DNA of 42,672 bases from Triangularia verruculosa (GCA_033296885.1 MU864067.1:1-42672); one strand, 5' to 3'; shown: positions 21,279 to 34,465, numbered from the stretch's first letter. Numbers and translations are program-made. The notes: a model not told the origin generated them from the letters alone.

Positions 21279-23054
21279 TTTGCTTGGGATGTGTTTTGGA
21301 GTTGAGCGACTTACATGGATGTGTGTATAGGGTAGAGCAATGCGAGCCAAATTTGTTGAATTGAGATACGGCTATCACCCGTTTTACCTTCTCCTTTTAC
21401 CTTTCTTTGTTTTCAATCTTGTATTTCCCGTCCTACTTTTCAATACTCTTACGAGGTACCCCTTATAGCGGCAGGCGAATATGGGCGACCTAGGCCTAAT
21501 GCACCTCCGTTTATTTTGTGGTTCTTTTCCCCCTCATTCCACCCCTCCAATGTCAACAAACACATGTAATCCTTATTTCTACTGTACTTCGCTTCCTCAT
21601 AAGACTTGGACGCGCCGTTTTCGGAATACCCTCAACTTTTATTGCCAAACGCACCCCTGTGTCCAGGGGCCGGGTTTCACGACATGTCCGCAGTGTATCG
21701 CGGCTTCCTTTTTCAGGGGGCGTAACCCACGACTGCCGGCGCATGTCCGATATATACATTTTCTTTTCGGTTTCGTTTTGTTCGCACGCCCTCTCACTAT
21801 TCCCACCACACTAGCTGTCCGTCCCCGTTAGTTTGTGTTTGCCTTCCACGACATCTGAGGAAGGACGGTTAAGTTGTTGTTTATTGTAGGCGGGGGGAGG
21901 GGGGTTGGCTATGCACTACAGAGAAAGAGAGTCACGGCATATCCTAGCGCGGCTTACACGACATACCCTTCCCTTCTTTACTAAGCCATGTTTCTATGGA
22001 CGGCGGTCTCCACTGTTTGAGTGATTCCAAGGTGTGATTATGATTAGGATGGTGGGCCTTTGGGTTACGAGGAGGAGGGAGGGACAAAAGTTGAGAAATA
22101 TATTAACTCTTGAACCCGAGAGTTTGGGAACATGGAGGCGGGGGGGGGGGAGAGCTCGGTGGGCAAAAGAGGAAAGAATGACGAGTTTGTGGAATGGTGG
22201 GTTGATTAGGTAGCTAAGGTTGTTTGGGGGGTTTGCTTTGATTTTTTTTGGAAAAACGTACTCGTGTTGAAGATGATCAAGTGCATTAATGTGAGCACGG
22301 TTGTAGGTACCTAGTAAAAGAGACAGAAAGACTGCTACATGAGACCTATATAGGCCTTGAAAGATCGTAAAGAGGCGTGGTATACAAGATAGATACTGTA
22401 GCTAGCGAGTGAGATGGATAAGATAAAAGGCTGATTGATCACGTTATATCGACAAGAGGTCGATGATCCGGGCCGATCCCTCCCGAACCCCATTCCTGTT
22501 CTATCCATCTTCGGCCTCTATATGGGGGTCATGAAAATGAAAGGCTGGGATGTTTCAATCAGCTGCTTCAGTTTTAGCCCCCAATGTTTGTCTTTCCCCG
22601 TGTCCGGAGTGCATTTCATCTGCCGAAGCTTGCATCCCATTCAAGCCTCCCAGATTTGAACTTTTTTTTGCAACGTCACCAGGTGTGAGTGGGCCGCTTC
22701 CTTTTCCCTCAACAGGTCAGGTCGTGTGTTCCAGAAGGGTGTGTGTGGGAGGTGCGGTTGCCCAATTACCTCACCATCTTTTCACTCTACCTATTTATCT
22801 TCGCCCCGGCAATTTGGGTCGCTTCGGTGAGAAAGAAAACCTGGGGATTGATCATGACACAGCAGCAAAAAGGAAAACGGGAAGCAAATCAATTTAACCG
22901 GCCCGGTAGAGAAGGGTGGTCGGTACCAGTTTGGCTGCAACGCACAGCTGGATAATCATAAATTGTTGGGGCGATAAGATCCCGAGACTTCTTTTTCGGC
23001 CCCGAAAAAAACCAAGGTTTTGAGTTGAGCAAGCTAGTGTTGAAAAGAAGAAAG

Positions 23055-23076
23055 AGACACAGCTCATGCTGTGTCT
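23055..23076. repeat. Perfect short hairpin
   Basis: AGACACAGC-TCAT-GCTGTGTCT: a 9 bp perfect stem with a 4 nt loop in gene-free DNA. No T run or coding context explains it. Confidence 0.85.
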
Positions 23077-24881
23077 AAAACCAGCAGTTTGGGGCTCACT
23101 TGGTCTGTGATAAGAATGGGGGTGGTGAGGAGAAGTTTCACTTGAGTGGTGGAAAATGAATGGTGAAGGGAAAGGCAAGAGGGAGATGTGAGTGAGCAAC
23201 ACCTGCCTTCTTTTGCTGCAGGAGGGAGAGTGTGTGCAGGTGGTGAAAGCAGGCTGAGTTCCCGTTGCGTGACCAGAACATACGTCAGTTTCAGGGAGAC
23301 ATATCAGCATGAGCGAGAGAAGACTTCGGAGTGTCTCGGACTCGTCAACACGACCAACCGTTTTCTCGCCTGAAGTGTCTTTCCCCCTATTTCAACCCTC
23401 ACTTGTCACGAGCCCTGGCTACCACCATCCAACAGGCTGAACTCCAGGCCTTCCATCCATTCCTCTCTCAATGACTCTATTCCTTGACTCAATACCGATC
23501 GGCCCAGCAGGCAGCCTCCGTATCCGGAGCGGGTCAGGTCCCGTTGGGTGGTTGGTTAGCCCCAGAAGCGAAGCCGAGACACAGAACTCGTCATCCGTAC
23601 ACAAGGAGCGGTTAGTTGCTCTCCATGCTGGGGAAAATGGACTAATGCATGCAGCTCGAGTCTCGGAAGAGGCCTCCACGAGACAATAGGTAGATAGAGA
23701 TAATGCAGGAAATAGTCACGAATATGCGAAGAAGATCATGGGTTTGTTTGTATGTAAAAAGTGTTCTGAATTTATTTGCTGCCTAGTTACAAGAATAATC
23801 CAGGGCATCATCAATCGCGACCTCCTGGTTGGGCGTTCCAGCAACAACCCGGTCTCCGAAAGTGTCCCTTTTCCTCCTGTTCGCTGTTCATTCCATATAC
23901 GTCTGGTGGTCGTGAAAGTATATCCAAAAAAGAAAAAAAAGAAGAAGAAAAAGATATGTACCAAATCCGCCAATAAGTCCCGTTTGGCGTCGCAAAGCCT
24001 TAGGTGATGGTGAGAGCCGATGTTCTTGATGTGATCGTTAAAAAAAAAAACACCAGTCCCATCTCTACCCAGGAGCTCGCGAGGACGGTTCAGTTCTGTG
24101 ACCATCGCCGTTTTACCAGCGACTCACTTAGAAGTGAACCTATCCTTTGCCGTGTGTTGTGACCATTTCCTCCTCTGGGGGATGTTGCGAATCCGGCGAT
24201 GTGAAAAATAACCGCGGGAGGCAGACCCAAAAACATACCCATAGGATGTTGGCGAGTGAAGGTATTGAAGACATAAGAAAAAAATGAATCGTTCATAAAC
24301 ATGGTGTCGTCGTGACTGTGGTGTCAATGTCGCAGCACGGGTCCGCAATACTGGGCTCTTCCTCCCAGCAAGGGCCTCCCGGCAATGTTGACAGTTGACG
24401 ATGCTCGTCGTTTCCTTCTCAACCCCAATTTTGTTGTAAAAATGTGTTGCCAGTCTGGCTGTCTGCGAGAGATTTCTCTGCATCGCTGACAGGCCCGCGA
24501 CGGCGATCCTCCAGTGCACAAAGGAGATGGAATAGGAATCCAAATCCGCCAATGTTCGCCGTGTTCCGCCCGCCGACCTCGCAGCAAAAGCTCTGTTGAA
24601 ACCAACCCGATACCAACGCCATAGGAAATACCGCGTGACAAGATTGACCAAGTCCGAAATAGTAGGAGAGAAAACAGCATTAAGAGTAGAGGAGATGCGT
24701 CAAAAATCATAAAAGCCAATGCTCGCTTGCTAATTTTGCCATTCGAAAGACCAAAAACACGACAACGCAGAAAATCAGACTGAGAAATATCCAAAAAAAT
24801 AACAAGGCGGGCAACTCCTGTTTGCACAAGAGCGCAAAGAAGTAACAAATGTCGGAGAGCGTGAGCTGGTAGATATCTGTG

Positions 24882-24886
<5 letters not shown>

Positions 24887-24928
<42 letters not shown>
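24887..24928 (+). repeat. (GT)21 microsatellite
   Basis: Twenty-one perfect GT units, likely length-polymorphic. It lies about 185 bp beyond the stop codon of the minus-strand bZIP gene, possibly within its 3' UTR, where the transcript would carry CA repeats. Confidence 0.97.
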
Positions 24929-24929
<1 letters not shown>

Positions 24930-25112
24930 GCGGGAGCGGAAGAAGTGTATGTGTTGTGGGTTTGTTGAGATATACATCCCCAAGGAAAAGAAAAACCGAA
25001 AATGCCGAAAGCGCGCATCGCTATGCATGTCGTGTTTGTTTCATGCAGTTATCATTCGTAGGCCGTGAACCTCGTCTCTCATGTCGTGTCATCATCAAAT
25101 GGTGTTCCAAGC

Positions 25113-27023
25113 TCATGACCGGTCGTTGCCGCTGGAGGCTTGAGCAGAGTTGCTCTCAGCAATCATCTTGGCAAACGATCGGACGACGTCGCTCGGAACC
25201 TGGTCCCAGAGCAGCGACCGAGTGTAGACCTCGGCAGCCGACTGCTTGTTGGCGTTGCGCATGTTGGCGAGAGCCTCGGCCAGATTGCGTCTGCCCTGGC
25301 TGGTTGTCCTTTCGGCACCGGCATTAGGGAGGAAATCTTGCGAGGTCAAGTCATTATATTGCGCAGCCGTAAGCGAGAAGATCTGCTCGTTGGTCTGCTG
25401 TTCGGTAGGCTGCGTCAAGGCATCGGCCATCTCACCGAGCATCGATGGGGCGACATTGTTCACCATCGGCGTGGCAAGCGGGAGCGATGAGCCTGAGGCC
25501 TGGTTCCAGCTGGTGCCCGATGGCTGGGGAGCCATCGCAGCGACCCCCGAGGGGGCCTGGCCGCTGACACCAGCATCCTTGAGCACGTTCTCGAGCAGCG
25601 TCGCAGAGGCGGCGCGAACATCCTCGGAAACGCGGGGAATGCTGGGGGTCGAGCGGCTCGAGAGCACGAAAGCACCCACGAGGAAGAGCATGAAGAGGAG
25701 ACCGCCTTGCTGGGCGGGCTTCTCTGAGTCGGTCGGCAGAGCGATCTCGGGCTTCTTGGTAGAAACGAGCTGCATCTCCTGCTTGGCCTCGGCAGTCTGC
25801 TCCATGGAGAACTCGCCAAAGACGGGCATGTTCTCCCAGGAGCCGTCCATGGTGATGCCGTCCATCTCGCCAAACGCGCCGGGGAAGCCCGGTGCGTTGG
25901 AGGCGGCACCCTCCAGGGTCTGCACGTGGTTGGTAAGGACGCCGATCTTCTTCCGCAGTTCGCCTGATTCAATCGTGTGCTTGCTGATCAACTCGTCACG
26001 CTCTCTCTCGAGGTTGTGGGCATAGGTCTGGTAGTCCTGCTTCTCCATGGAGAGCTTCTCAAGCTCCCGTTGCATATCAGCGATGGTGTCCTCCAAGTTG
26101 GAGATCATCTCGGTGAAGTGCTTCTTCTCATCCTCAAGTCGCTCCGTGTGGAGCTTCTTGCGTTGTCTTGAGTCGAGGCTGTAAAAATGGTTAGCAGTGT
26201 TCGCATTGGTAGAAGTGATGGGAGAACAAGGCACTTACGCAGCCTGTCTGTTGCGAAGGAGTCTCTTCTGTTGCTTGAGCTCCTTGATCTCTTGCTCATC
26301 GGTTGACTGGGCAATCAACTGGTCGATATTGGTCAAGTTGCGCTCAGCGGGAATGTCGAAGCGGGCATTCTTCTTGCGGATACCATCGCCCCTCCGCAGG
26401 TCATTGTGAGAGCGGATCAAGGGGCTGGTGGGCCTCGGTCGCTTCAAAGCCTGGCTCTTGAGGTCCTGTGCCATCCACACATCCTTCTGGGGGGAGGTCG
26501 GCATGGACTGTGGGAGTTGCTGAAACATGGCGGGCTGGGGTCCGGGGTTGCCAAAGGGTGTCGCTTGCACCTGGAAAGGGCTGGGCTTGGGGAACATGTT
26601 CATGCCAGTCTCGTACTCGGCTGGGAGACCGTCAAAGGTCTGCATCTGAGGGGTGGCAGACCCAGAGCTGGTCATGGGCCAAGGCTGATTCGAGTAAACG
26701 GCGTGCTGGCCCTGGTCGATTCTCAGAAAGGGGTTGTTGCTCTGGGCGTCAAAGAAGGGGTTGTTTGACGGGACAGACTGCATGTCCACTGACTGCCAGC
26801 TCTCGGTCTTTGGTGAGAAGAGCGCAGGGGCGACGGCAAAAGAATCCCTTCTGCTATCAGTCATAGAGGGAGAGTTCTCAAAGCCCGAGTCGATGCCGCT
26901 CTGGTCAAGAATGTTGTCGTCAAGGATGCTGTCGGCCTCCTCATCGAAGTATTTTTGAGAATGGTTGGTGTCGACTGATAGCGGCCCTCGGTAGAAGTTG
27001 TCCATTGGGAATGCTGAGACCAT
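25113..27023 (-). CDS. bZIP transcription factor with a predicted C-terminal transmembrane segment
   Basis: Two exons (27023-26239 and 26178-25113, donor GTAAGT, acceptor TTTACAG) give 616 aa. The intron falls inside the basic region, which joins as LLRNRQAALDSRQRKKLHTE and keeps the bZIP rule N-x7-R. A long coiled coil with leucine/isoleucine heptads follows (about 270-350). Residues 1-250 are Pro/Gln/Ser/Asn-rich, as in activation domains. At about 420-436 there is an uncharged stretch GGLLFMLFLVGAFVLSS, followed by about 180 mostly polar residues. That topology resembles membrane-tethered factors such as ATF6/CREB3, though no luminal RxxL protease site is seen directly after the segment. 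The family is conserved in filamentous fungi; resemblance to the developmental factor Ada-1 of Neurospora is possible but unverified. Start 27023 is the first in-frame ATG; MDNF six codons later is an alternative. Confidence 0.9.
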
Positions 27024-27110
27024 GATGGGCCACTGATGTGAAGTGTGATGTGAGTGGTGTCGTTTCCGACTGGTATTGGTGTGAAATTAAGAAGTGTGCG
27101 GTTCCAATTC

Positions 27111-27283
27111 CTATTATATGTTTTTGTCAGTCGTTGAACAGACCAGGAGAGCGGTGAGGGCCAAGCCACCGCCTTTTATTTTGGGAGGCGTCGGGGGTTC
27201 TGAGAGTAGGGGAGGCTCAGGACGGCATGGATGTGCGGCGAAAAAGAAACCAGGAAAAAATCCCGCTTCAGGAAGATGCATAC
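27111..27283 (-). other. Possible 5' UTR intron of the bZIP gene
   Basis: On the minus strand a GTATGC donor (27283) and an acceptor ATAATAG ending at 27111, preceded by the branch-like sequence CGACTGACAAAA, delimit a 173 nt candidate intron about 90 nt before the start codon. If it is spliced out, an upstream ATG frame starting inside it is removed. An alternative reading is that a TATA-like ATAAAA near 27178 places the transcription start inside this interval. Confidence 0.35.
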
Positions 27284-28220
27284 CCAGTACGCTTTTCAGA
27301 CTTCTGACATTCAAGTGGAAGAGTTGAGATGTTTGGGTAAAGGAACTTGAAGGAGGTGTTAGGAGGTAGTTATGTCGTTGGTGTTGTTGTTGTAGGTTAA
27401 GGGAGAGGTGAGAGGATATGGAAGACGACCAGGTGGAGGGGGGTTGATACAGGCTTTTGTGGGGGATGTGCGAGAACAAGAGCGGGAGACAGGGGTGGGT
27501 AGGCCTAAGAGAACCAAGAAAAATCATGTTGTGATCCATGGTGGAGGGGTAGGAGGGGGAGGGGGCCCTATGAACGAGAGAGAGAAGCCGAAATGTCACT
27601 CACTCTTTTGGATCCAAGTCACACTGTCGTTTTTCTGGAAGGAGGGGTTATCAGACCTGGACTGAGAATCTGATGATGATGGTTGTTGGTGTGTGGGTGG
27701 GTGAGTAAAGATGGTGGTAGAGATTCTCGATCTTGCTTTCTGTGAAGACGAGGAGAGCGTACAATGGTCAATGATGACAATGGGTGGTTGTGGATGGAGA
27801 GTGGGATGAAGTGGGTTGTCGGTCCTGATATGTTTTGTACTTGAAGGGTGGTCAGGCCGAGAGCAGGACGACTCTGCAAAGAGCGTCGCCGAAATAGCCC
27901 AGGCCATAAGGGTACGTACCCGACCGACTTTGCCCAATTGTAGAGGTGATGGAATAGCGGACGGTTTGTGGTACACAGTACATGGAGGAGTGGATGTTGC
28001 AGAGGGGGGGCATGTGCATGGGGGGAGACTTTCTGGAGAGGGGAAAGGGAGGGGAGGGGTGTGGGTGGGTGCGCTTGTGGGGGTGTATGTTCAAGGCTGG
28101 GAGTGTAGCGAAGAGAGATCCGATTTGAAGGGCCAGCAAAACGCTTGCCAGGGTCCAAAGTACGCTCTGAAAACTCCCGGGAAACGTGACCAGGAAAAAA
28201 AAAAAAATCAGACTGAGCGT

Positions 28221-28238
28221 CAGACAGGATCCTGTCTG
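28221..28238. promoter_or_regulatory. Perfect 18 bp palindrome upstream of the bZIP gene
   Basis: CAGACAGGATCCTGTCTG is fully self-complementary with no spacer, about 1.2 kb upstream of the bZIP start. It is a candidate binding site for a dimeric regulator. No factor is assigned. Confidence 0.6.
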
Positions 28239-31200
28239 GCGGGAGGCGCAACGGCGCAAACCAGGGAAGAAGCTCACCAGACCAATGGTCCCTGCTATTG
28301 ATTGATGGTGATGCTCAGTGGTTGCGTCTGCCGTTTCGGAAGGGTACCTCTTGTGACCGCCCCGATACCTGCATTTTGGAACGGCAAGCAGATGGCTAAC
28401 GGTTAGAAGAAGGAAGGCTAGAGTGGAGATGGAGAACTAGGATAACGGAGCCAGGGAGCTTCCCAAATAGGACTGTATGAAAAGAGTGAGATATCAATAT
28501 GGGATAGCGGCCAGTCTTGGGCACGCAAATCGTAGCATCTGAGATCAAATCAGTGATGGCTTGCCGGGTCCGGGTCTTTCCCTTGGAAACCGCCCCGGCT
28601 TCGCCCAACCTGGCTGGTCCCGTCAGCCGGTGTTCCAACGGGGGGCGTTGCCGGAGCCGAGTGATAGGTCGATTTGTACGGCACGGGGGCAGCAAAAGTG
28701 CTGAAATGACACTGTAAAGGGAGCGCAAAAAAGGGAACAAAAGACCGCTGAGCACCCGAGAAGAGGGCCGCTGAAGGGTGGAAGAGACGCCGTTCTCATG
28801 ATTGGCTTTGGAAAGAATGAGTGATTGTGAATGGCTGCCTCGACAGGTTGGGCAGAAATGGCCCATATGGGCATCGATACCCAAAGTCCTTGCAGACCAG
28901 TCGTCTGCCGCAGACTTGCGGTTGCTCCCACACCCCCAAAAACGGGCTTGCCAGGGTTCACTCGAACCTCGTGAGCAGAGTGCGTGCCCCCCCGAGAGCG
29001 AAACCCCCGTTTTCTGGGCAGCACCATCTGATGGCTCCGGCAAGGCGGACCATCCTATTGCACAGAGGGCACGATGTGGGGTGATGCCCGTGACAGTAGC
29101 GCTGAAGGTGATGGCGACGGCGAGTCGGCGACTGTGATCAACAGATACGAAATCTGGAACGAGATGGCGCCGTGGAGGTTCTGGTCTAGCGGGAACTAGC
29201 AACTAGCAGCATTGATGAGAACCCTTGTGGTTATTCTTGCGCGGGGTGATGAATTTGATAATAGGCCGTATTGGTGGTGCTTTCGCGGGGGACAGGGAAA
29301 ACCATCGCAGCGCAAACAATTCGTCAATGGCGTCAGGGTGCTGATACCAGGCCTTCTTTCGTGTGACTGCGAACAGGTTCTCGTATCATCTTCTTCTGCT
29401 TTAGAGGGTGCCAAGCGCTTTTCTCGGCAGCAGAGCCACGAGGGCCACGAGGCATGAATGCCGTCTTCTGGCTGGAGAGATCAAGAGCCCCATGTTTCGA
29501 AGCGTTAAAACACGAAAAGAGGCCATTTTGGACGAACGGTTGTGGATAAACGGGAAGTAGCGAGAACGGAAGCCTGGGTCCTTGCGGCACCAGGGCGTGA
29601 AGCTCCGCGGTTCCAATCATCGCGAGTCGCTTCCAAAAAATCCAAGCCTGTCGTCCCCACAAGTGCCAAGAGCACTATTGAGATCGATAACGGTGCGGTC
29701 ACCTGACCTGCCAGAGTGCACCGCGCCGACAGTGGAGCATGCCTGGCTGAGGGATTCGAGAAGGCATGGATCGTTCCCCGGTTTCTCACCTTCGATTCTT
29801 CCATTCAACAGCCAGCATCCTTTCCGACTTGACACTTATTACAGGCTGTATCACGTCCAACGGTTCTCCATGCGCCCTGCTTCAGCGGACCGCATCTGAT
29901 ATCGAAGCATGTCCCTCCATCCGTACCGTACCCGCTCTCACAGCCAGCCGGGCGGCAGGCCAAACGCAAGGAAAAACACCAAAACGGATGGATGGAATGG
30001 TAAAAAAAGTCGGTGGCTGGTATTTTGGAGTTTGGTTCGGTTTGCAGCGCGTCCTTCTCCACTAGACGGAGTGCCCGCAGGTGCTGAAGGGGAAGCTGGC
30101 CACTCATGAGAGCTGCCCAGATGCATTTGTGCACCCGGCCGCATATCTCGAGGCCCGCGCCATCTCGACCCAAAACAAGAGAGTCCTTCGTCTCTGCCCA
30201 ACCGCCGGTGTGTTTCTATTTCCCTAACGCGAAGGAGCGCGTCTGTCGGATCCAGAGCCGGCCGCGAACGATGCACGAAAACCCACTCTATTCACACTTT
30301 TGCTCACTTGTGCTCTCATGGCTCAGTGGCCGACTGTCAGGTGTCGGCGGCCTTTCGGGTCTCAGAGCATCATCGCCAGCCAGCCGGCAGCTATGGCATC
30401 CAATCGATCGCCCAGAGGGGGTGACAGCGACACTTCACCTCACTTTACAGAGTCTTGGTGGGCTGTCATGAAAACATGAAATCCGAGTGATGAACCACCA
30501 GCTAATCGTGAGATCAACACAACTAGGTGGGCATGAGGGCTTCTTCCCCGGCGAGCTACTGCATGAGCAGTCCCCGCCATGCCCTTCCTGAGGTGCCATC
30601 AGCACTTTGTCTTGCTTTGGCCTTCTCAGTCTGCCTATGCTTTGCTCGCACACATGTGCGGCTGGAGGTGATAGGCAGATTTCTCGGTGTTTTGATTCTT
30701 GCCTTGCTATCGGGATGACAAGTGTAGGACGATAGCAGCGTTCCGGAACGGAAGCGGCTTCTGCGGGCCCGTTGATAGATGCGGCAACGGGCCGGACACG
30801 GCCAATCACCCCCTCGAGGCGATCGTTCAGTTCTGGGGCTCATTATCTTTCCACTAAAGCCACCGTCCCGGCGTTGTGGGAATGCCCCTCATATTCCTCT
30901 TAGGGGCCCAGGCCATGCAGATGGGATCGAACAATGTTGTTTGTTTTTGTCACGAGCAAAAGCTATCATTTGCTGCTTTTACCTCCGGGCCCCACGCCCA
31001 GCTTTGTTTGAAGGGACTATGGGATTTTCTCTCCAGACCTGCCCGCAATTCGTCCATTCAACGGAACCGCCAGAGGTAGACACGCTCCCGACTTGCTTGA
31101 GCATCTGCAGCCGGCGCTATGCAGGCAATAACTTGCGTTGCGATGAAAGAAGGCCCAATATGCAACCTCGCGAGGTGGTCCCTTTGTGTCGGATCGATCT

Positions 31201-34200
31201 CAACAGATACACTTGCACGAGCCGGAAGTTGACGATCACTGCCCAACGTCCTCCATTCTACCAATACGAGCCCATCAGGATACCGGTTTTTAGCACGTCT
31301 GTACGCATGCCTGTGGCAAGTTGATGGTTACGGGCCCCTTTCCGGGAACTAGAGCAACCATCCTATTCGTCCTCGATACCTGGGGCACCTCTCCTCTCGC
31401 CAGTCAGCAAGAAACTGACTGACTCATATGGTGATCTCGCCGATAGCAGAAAATCAACAGCTTCCTGCCCCCAGTCGCACATTGTTTCATGTTGATTCTC
31501 TCCATCTCGTACACAAATTTGCTCAGCCATAGCCGGGATCGACTCTCCACCACCCACCAGGCCCTCATTACGCGTTCGGTCAGTGTTTTGGATGGTTGAA
31601 AATATTGAAGATATTCACAGTCGCACGATACATGACGCCAAAATGGCATGTTCCTTGTCCGCGCTGCTTTGCTCCACCGCGTCCCCGTCGGATTACCCGT
31701 TCTGTTACTAGAAGCAGCAGAGTATGCCCACAAACAAACATGGTGCAGCCATTTCGAACACGCCAAGAGTTTGGATATTGCACAGTTGAGCGGTGAAAAG
31801 GTCACGATGCTGCCCCGGCGTTGCAGAGAAGAGAGATTTTCCAAAACCTACCCCGCCGGCCTCGAGGCATTATTATTCCTCCCTTCCGCATGGTTCGGCA
31901 TCCCATGACTGAAGGCGAGTGGACGGACTCATTCTCGGCCGAGATCTCTGAGAAGGGAATGGCATAATGCAGCTATCACGGTCAAGACTTTCGAGAGCTG
32001 CATTGTTTTGGAGATTTATGGTGGAACCTGATGCTTCAACAGGCGGATGCTTGAACTCGATCCGGAAGTCTGGTCACTCGGTGTGTGTAGGGTGCAGTAG
32101 TCCACAAGCTCTATCAAGACCATCAGGACATTTTAGGCCCGCCGCCACTGCTTGGTCCGGGTTGCTGCATCATGGTAACATGCAACATGGGCACGAGACG
32201 CGAGACTAAGGTGGTGGAAGCAGCGGTGTTGCTTGGTTTCTGTTTTGCATTACATTACATTAGAGGGGAGAGGGGGACCGGCTGATGTTTTTGTGGTGTT
32301 TTGGAGGGGTAAAAGAGGGACAGACAGGCGGCGTCTTTTCTTGTCGGTCTCATTCTCGCGATGCTGAGGGCGGTGTTAAGTTCAGCTTCATCGTCTATCC
32401 TACATCATGGATGCAGGGCCAAGCTGCTGATCTAGGCCACAGAAAAACCTGCGACGGAGTTTTTGTTCACCGAGAGCTGTGCATAAACGGAGGCATTGCG
32501 ACATTCTGCCTGGAAGACGTTTGAAAATCCCCTTTTGCTTGCATTCGACATCCAGGGAAACGGAAATCTACAGCCAGAATTCTCAACCTCAGCAGGCAAT
32601 GAGTAGCGGTGAGAGGTCGGCACGTTTTACCCCTGGTCGCCAAGGAACCCGCGAATCGCAAACCCCCTGCCCGCCCGGACTGGATTTTCACTCTGGAGTT
32701 CACACACCCTACCCATATCGCCGATCTTGTGCGGCTGCGAACAGGCCGACCGTGCAGCGATATCACGAGCTTGATGAGAGCGGCCTCGTAAAGTCTTGTG
32801 ATAAATTGATGCTCGTAAACACGAGTCAGAGTTCGAAGCAGCCGGATTATGGGTTTTCGGCTTCGGAGCCGTGTCTGGGCGAAGGACGGCATGTGCGCCT
32901 TTGAGAAGACTCACGGAAGAGGCGGGGATCGATCGATAAACCATGCGGATTTCCATACACACCGCCGGGGCAGAGACCGGAGACAAAAACGGTTACCTAC
33001 GCTACTACTCGCAGGGAGCCGAACCAGACCCTCGGTTCCTTTGGTCAACGAGGTCCCCCTGCCCGTGCCCGGGGAGCAAACTTTTTTCTCCTGCCTCCTT
33101 GTCCCCGTTTTCCTGTTGTGGGAATGATGCGAAAGCTTGGTAGGGAGCGTCATCCATAGCCTCCTCCGGGAGCATGGCTCTGCCCCTGGCATGTACATGG
33201 TCTTTGCTCATTATCGGTGTCAGCATGGCGTCGTCGCGGCTCTCTGAAACAGCCGCGCATCCGGCGGATTCCTCCCTCGGCGCTGTTGTTGACCGCTAGA
33301 CCCGCATCTAGTTCAATCTCAGTGGATCGAAAGCGGCTTCAGAGCCTTCGGTCAGACAGGAACTCAAGGGATGGCGCAGCAAATAGATGCCGACGCATAC
33401 TCTTTCGGGGGGCATCCTCTCAACGGTAAGAAACCGACTAACATTATATCGCACAGTTGAGGAAGCGAGTCAGGTGTTCCCTCTGCAGGTATCAGCTTAG
33501 GGTAAGGCGACGATAATGGCAGCCTGTTGCGAATAAGTACCTCATATCTTCAAAAGGATTCAAGGTTCTTCGAAGGATTGGATGGCACTGCTTGTGCAGC
33601 GGGAGGAACCATTCACAGCCAGCCTAGACTCACCAACGGCCCAACCTATGCAAGTTGGCTTAAGAAAAAAGCACGGATAGGTTGATAGGTCCTAATTAGC
33701 GCTTGCTTACATGCATGCAAACTTCAGAGCCTCCTTGCTCCTGCAACCGCGGCCATCCGTCTAGCTCCAGCGGTTGTGATATTCTTGGACCTCAACTTCG
33801 GATACATCGAGAGACATAGCATGTATGCTCGACGCCAAAGAGGGCTTCAGGTCGCATAGGTAGCCATGGCACAATACGGTAAGGTAAGCCAAACTAGCAA
33901 TTAGCGTTAATACACAGCCTCGGTGAATCAAGATCGTGATAGGATGCTCTCTTTATCACTCCTTCAAGTTGACTCCTTGTGACCAGTGATCGGTGATCAA
34001 AGCCACAAGCACAAAGTGAAACCAGCCCAGACGGCCCCAGACCAAAGCCAGGATTACGCAAGCTCTAACATTGTGTCCACGTGAGTAGAAGCAGAGCACA
34101 GCCTCCGATCCTGATAGCATATCACCACAGGTCACAACATTTGGCGAACGGCAACACCATATCTTGTTTCTCATGAATCAGGTCCATCCAATCTGATCAG

Positions 34201-34444
34201 CCCGATATGGGAGCGGCGTGTACCAAAGTCTGCATCTTTGAAAGAAGACAGGCTGCCTGGGTCACCTTACCATGATCAACCCGGCGGAGTCGGAATGTTT
34301 GACGGTTGAACCGCAGTCCTGGCTTTCATGACGTCCTATCATTAATTTGCCCTGCTTTTGCCATACTGACCCCCCTTGCCTAGACTCATTACGACATTTA
34401 GAGCGTGACAAAAGAAAACCTGTGAAACTTTGACTTTCCCTCCA

Positions 34445-34465
34445 AGGCTAGGTAAGGTCTAGCCT
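34445..34465. repeat. Short hairpin
   Basis: AGGCTAG-GTAAGGT-CTAGCCT: a 7 bp perfect stem with a 7 nt loop in gene-free DNA. Confidence 0.7.

Larger units (their letters stand above)
21279..25112. other. 3.8 kb gene-free convergent region
   Basis: Lies between the 3' ends of ARPC2 (plus) and the bZIP gene (minus). Frames in it are short, low-complexity and not protein-like. Visible structures are a perfect 9 bp stem hairpin (23055-23076), an A/G-rich tract near 23926-23955, and a (GT)21 microsatellite (24887-24928). No RNA gene could be folded by eye. Confidence 0.55.

Noticed and set aside
24324..25028. 234-codon minus-strand frame with a His-Thr repeat
   Set aside because: The repeat is just the translated (GT)21 microsatellite; the rest lacks any recognisable feature.
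28396..29202. 268-codon open frame on the minus strand
   Set aside because: No ordered domains, no splice context, residue make-up typical of a chance frame in GC-balanced DNA, and other frames of similar quality overlap it.
31404..31844. 146-codon minus-strand frame
   Set aside because: No conserved motif, no plausible start context, and equally long frames exist on the other strand.
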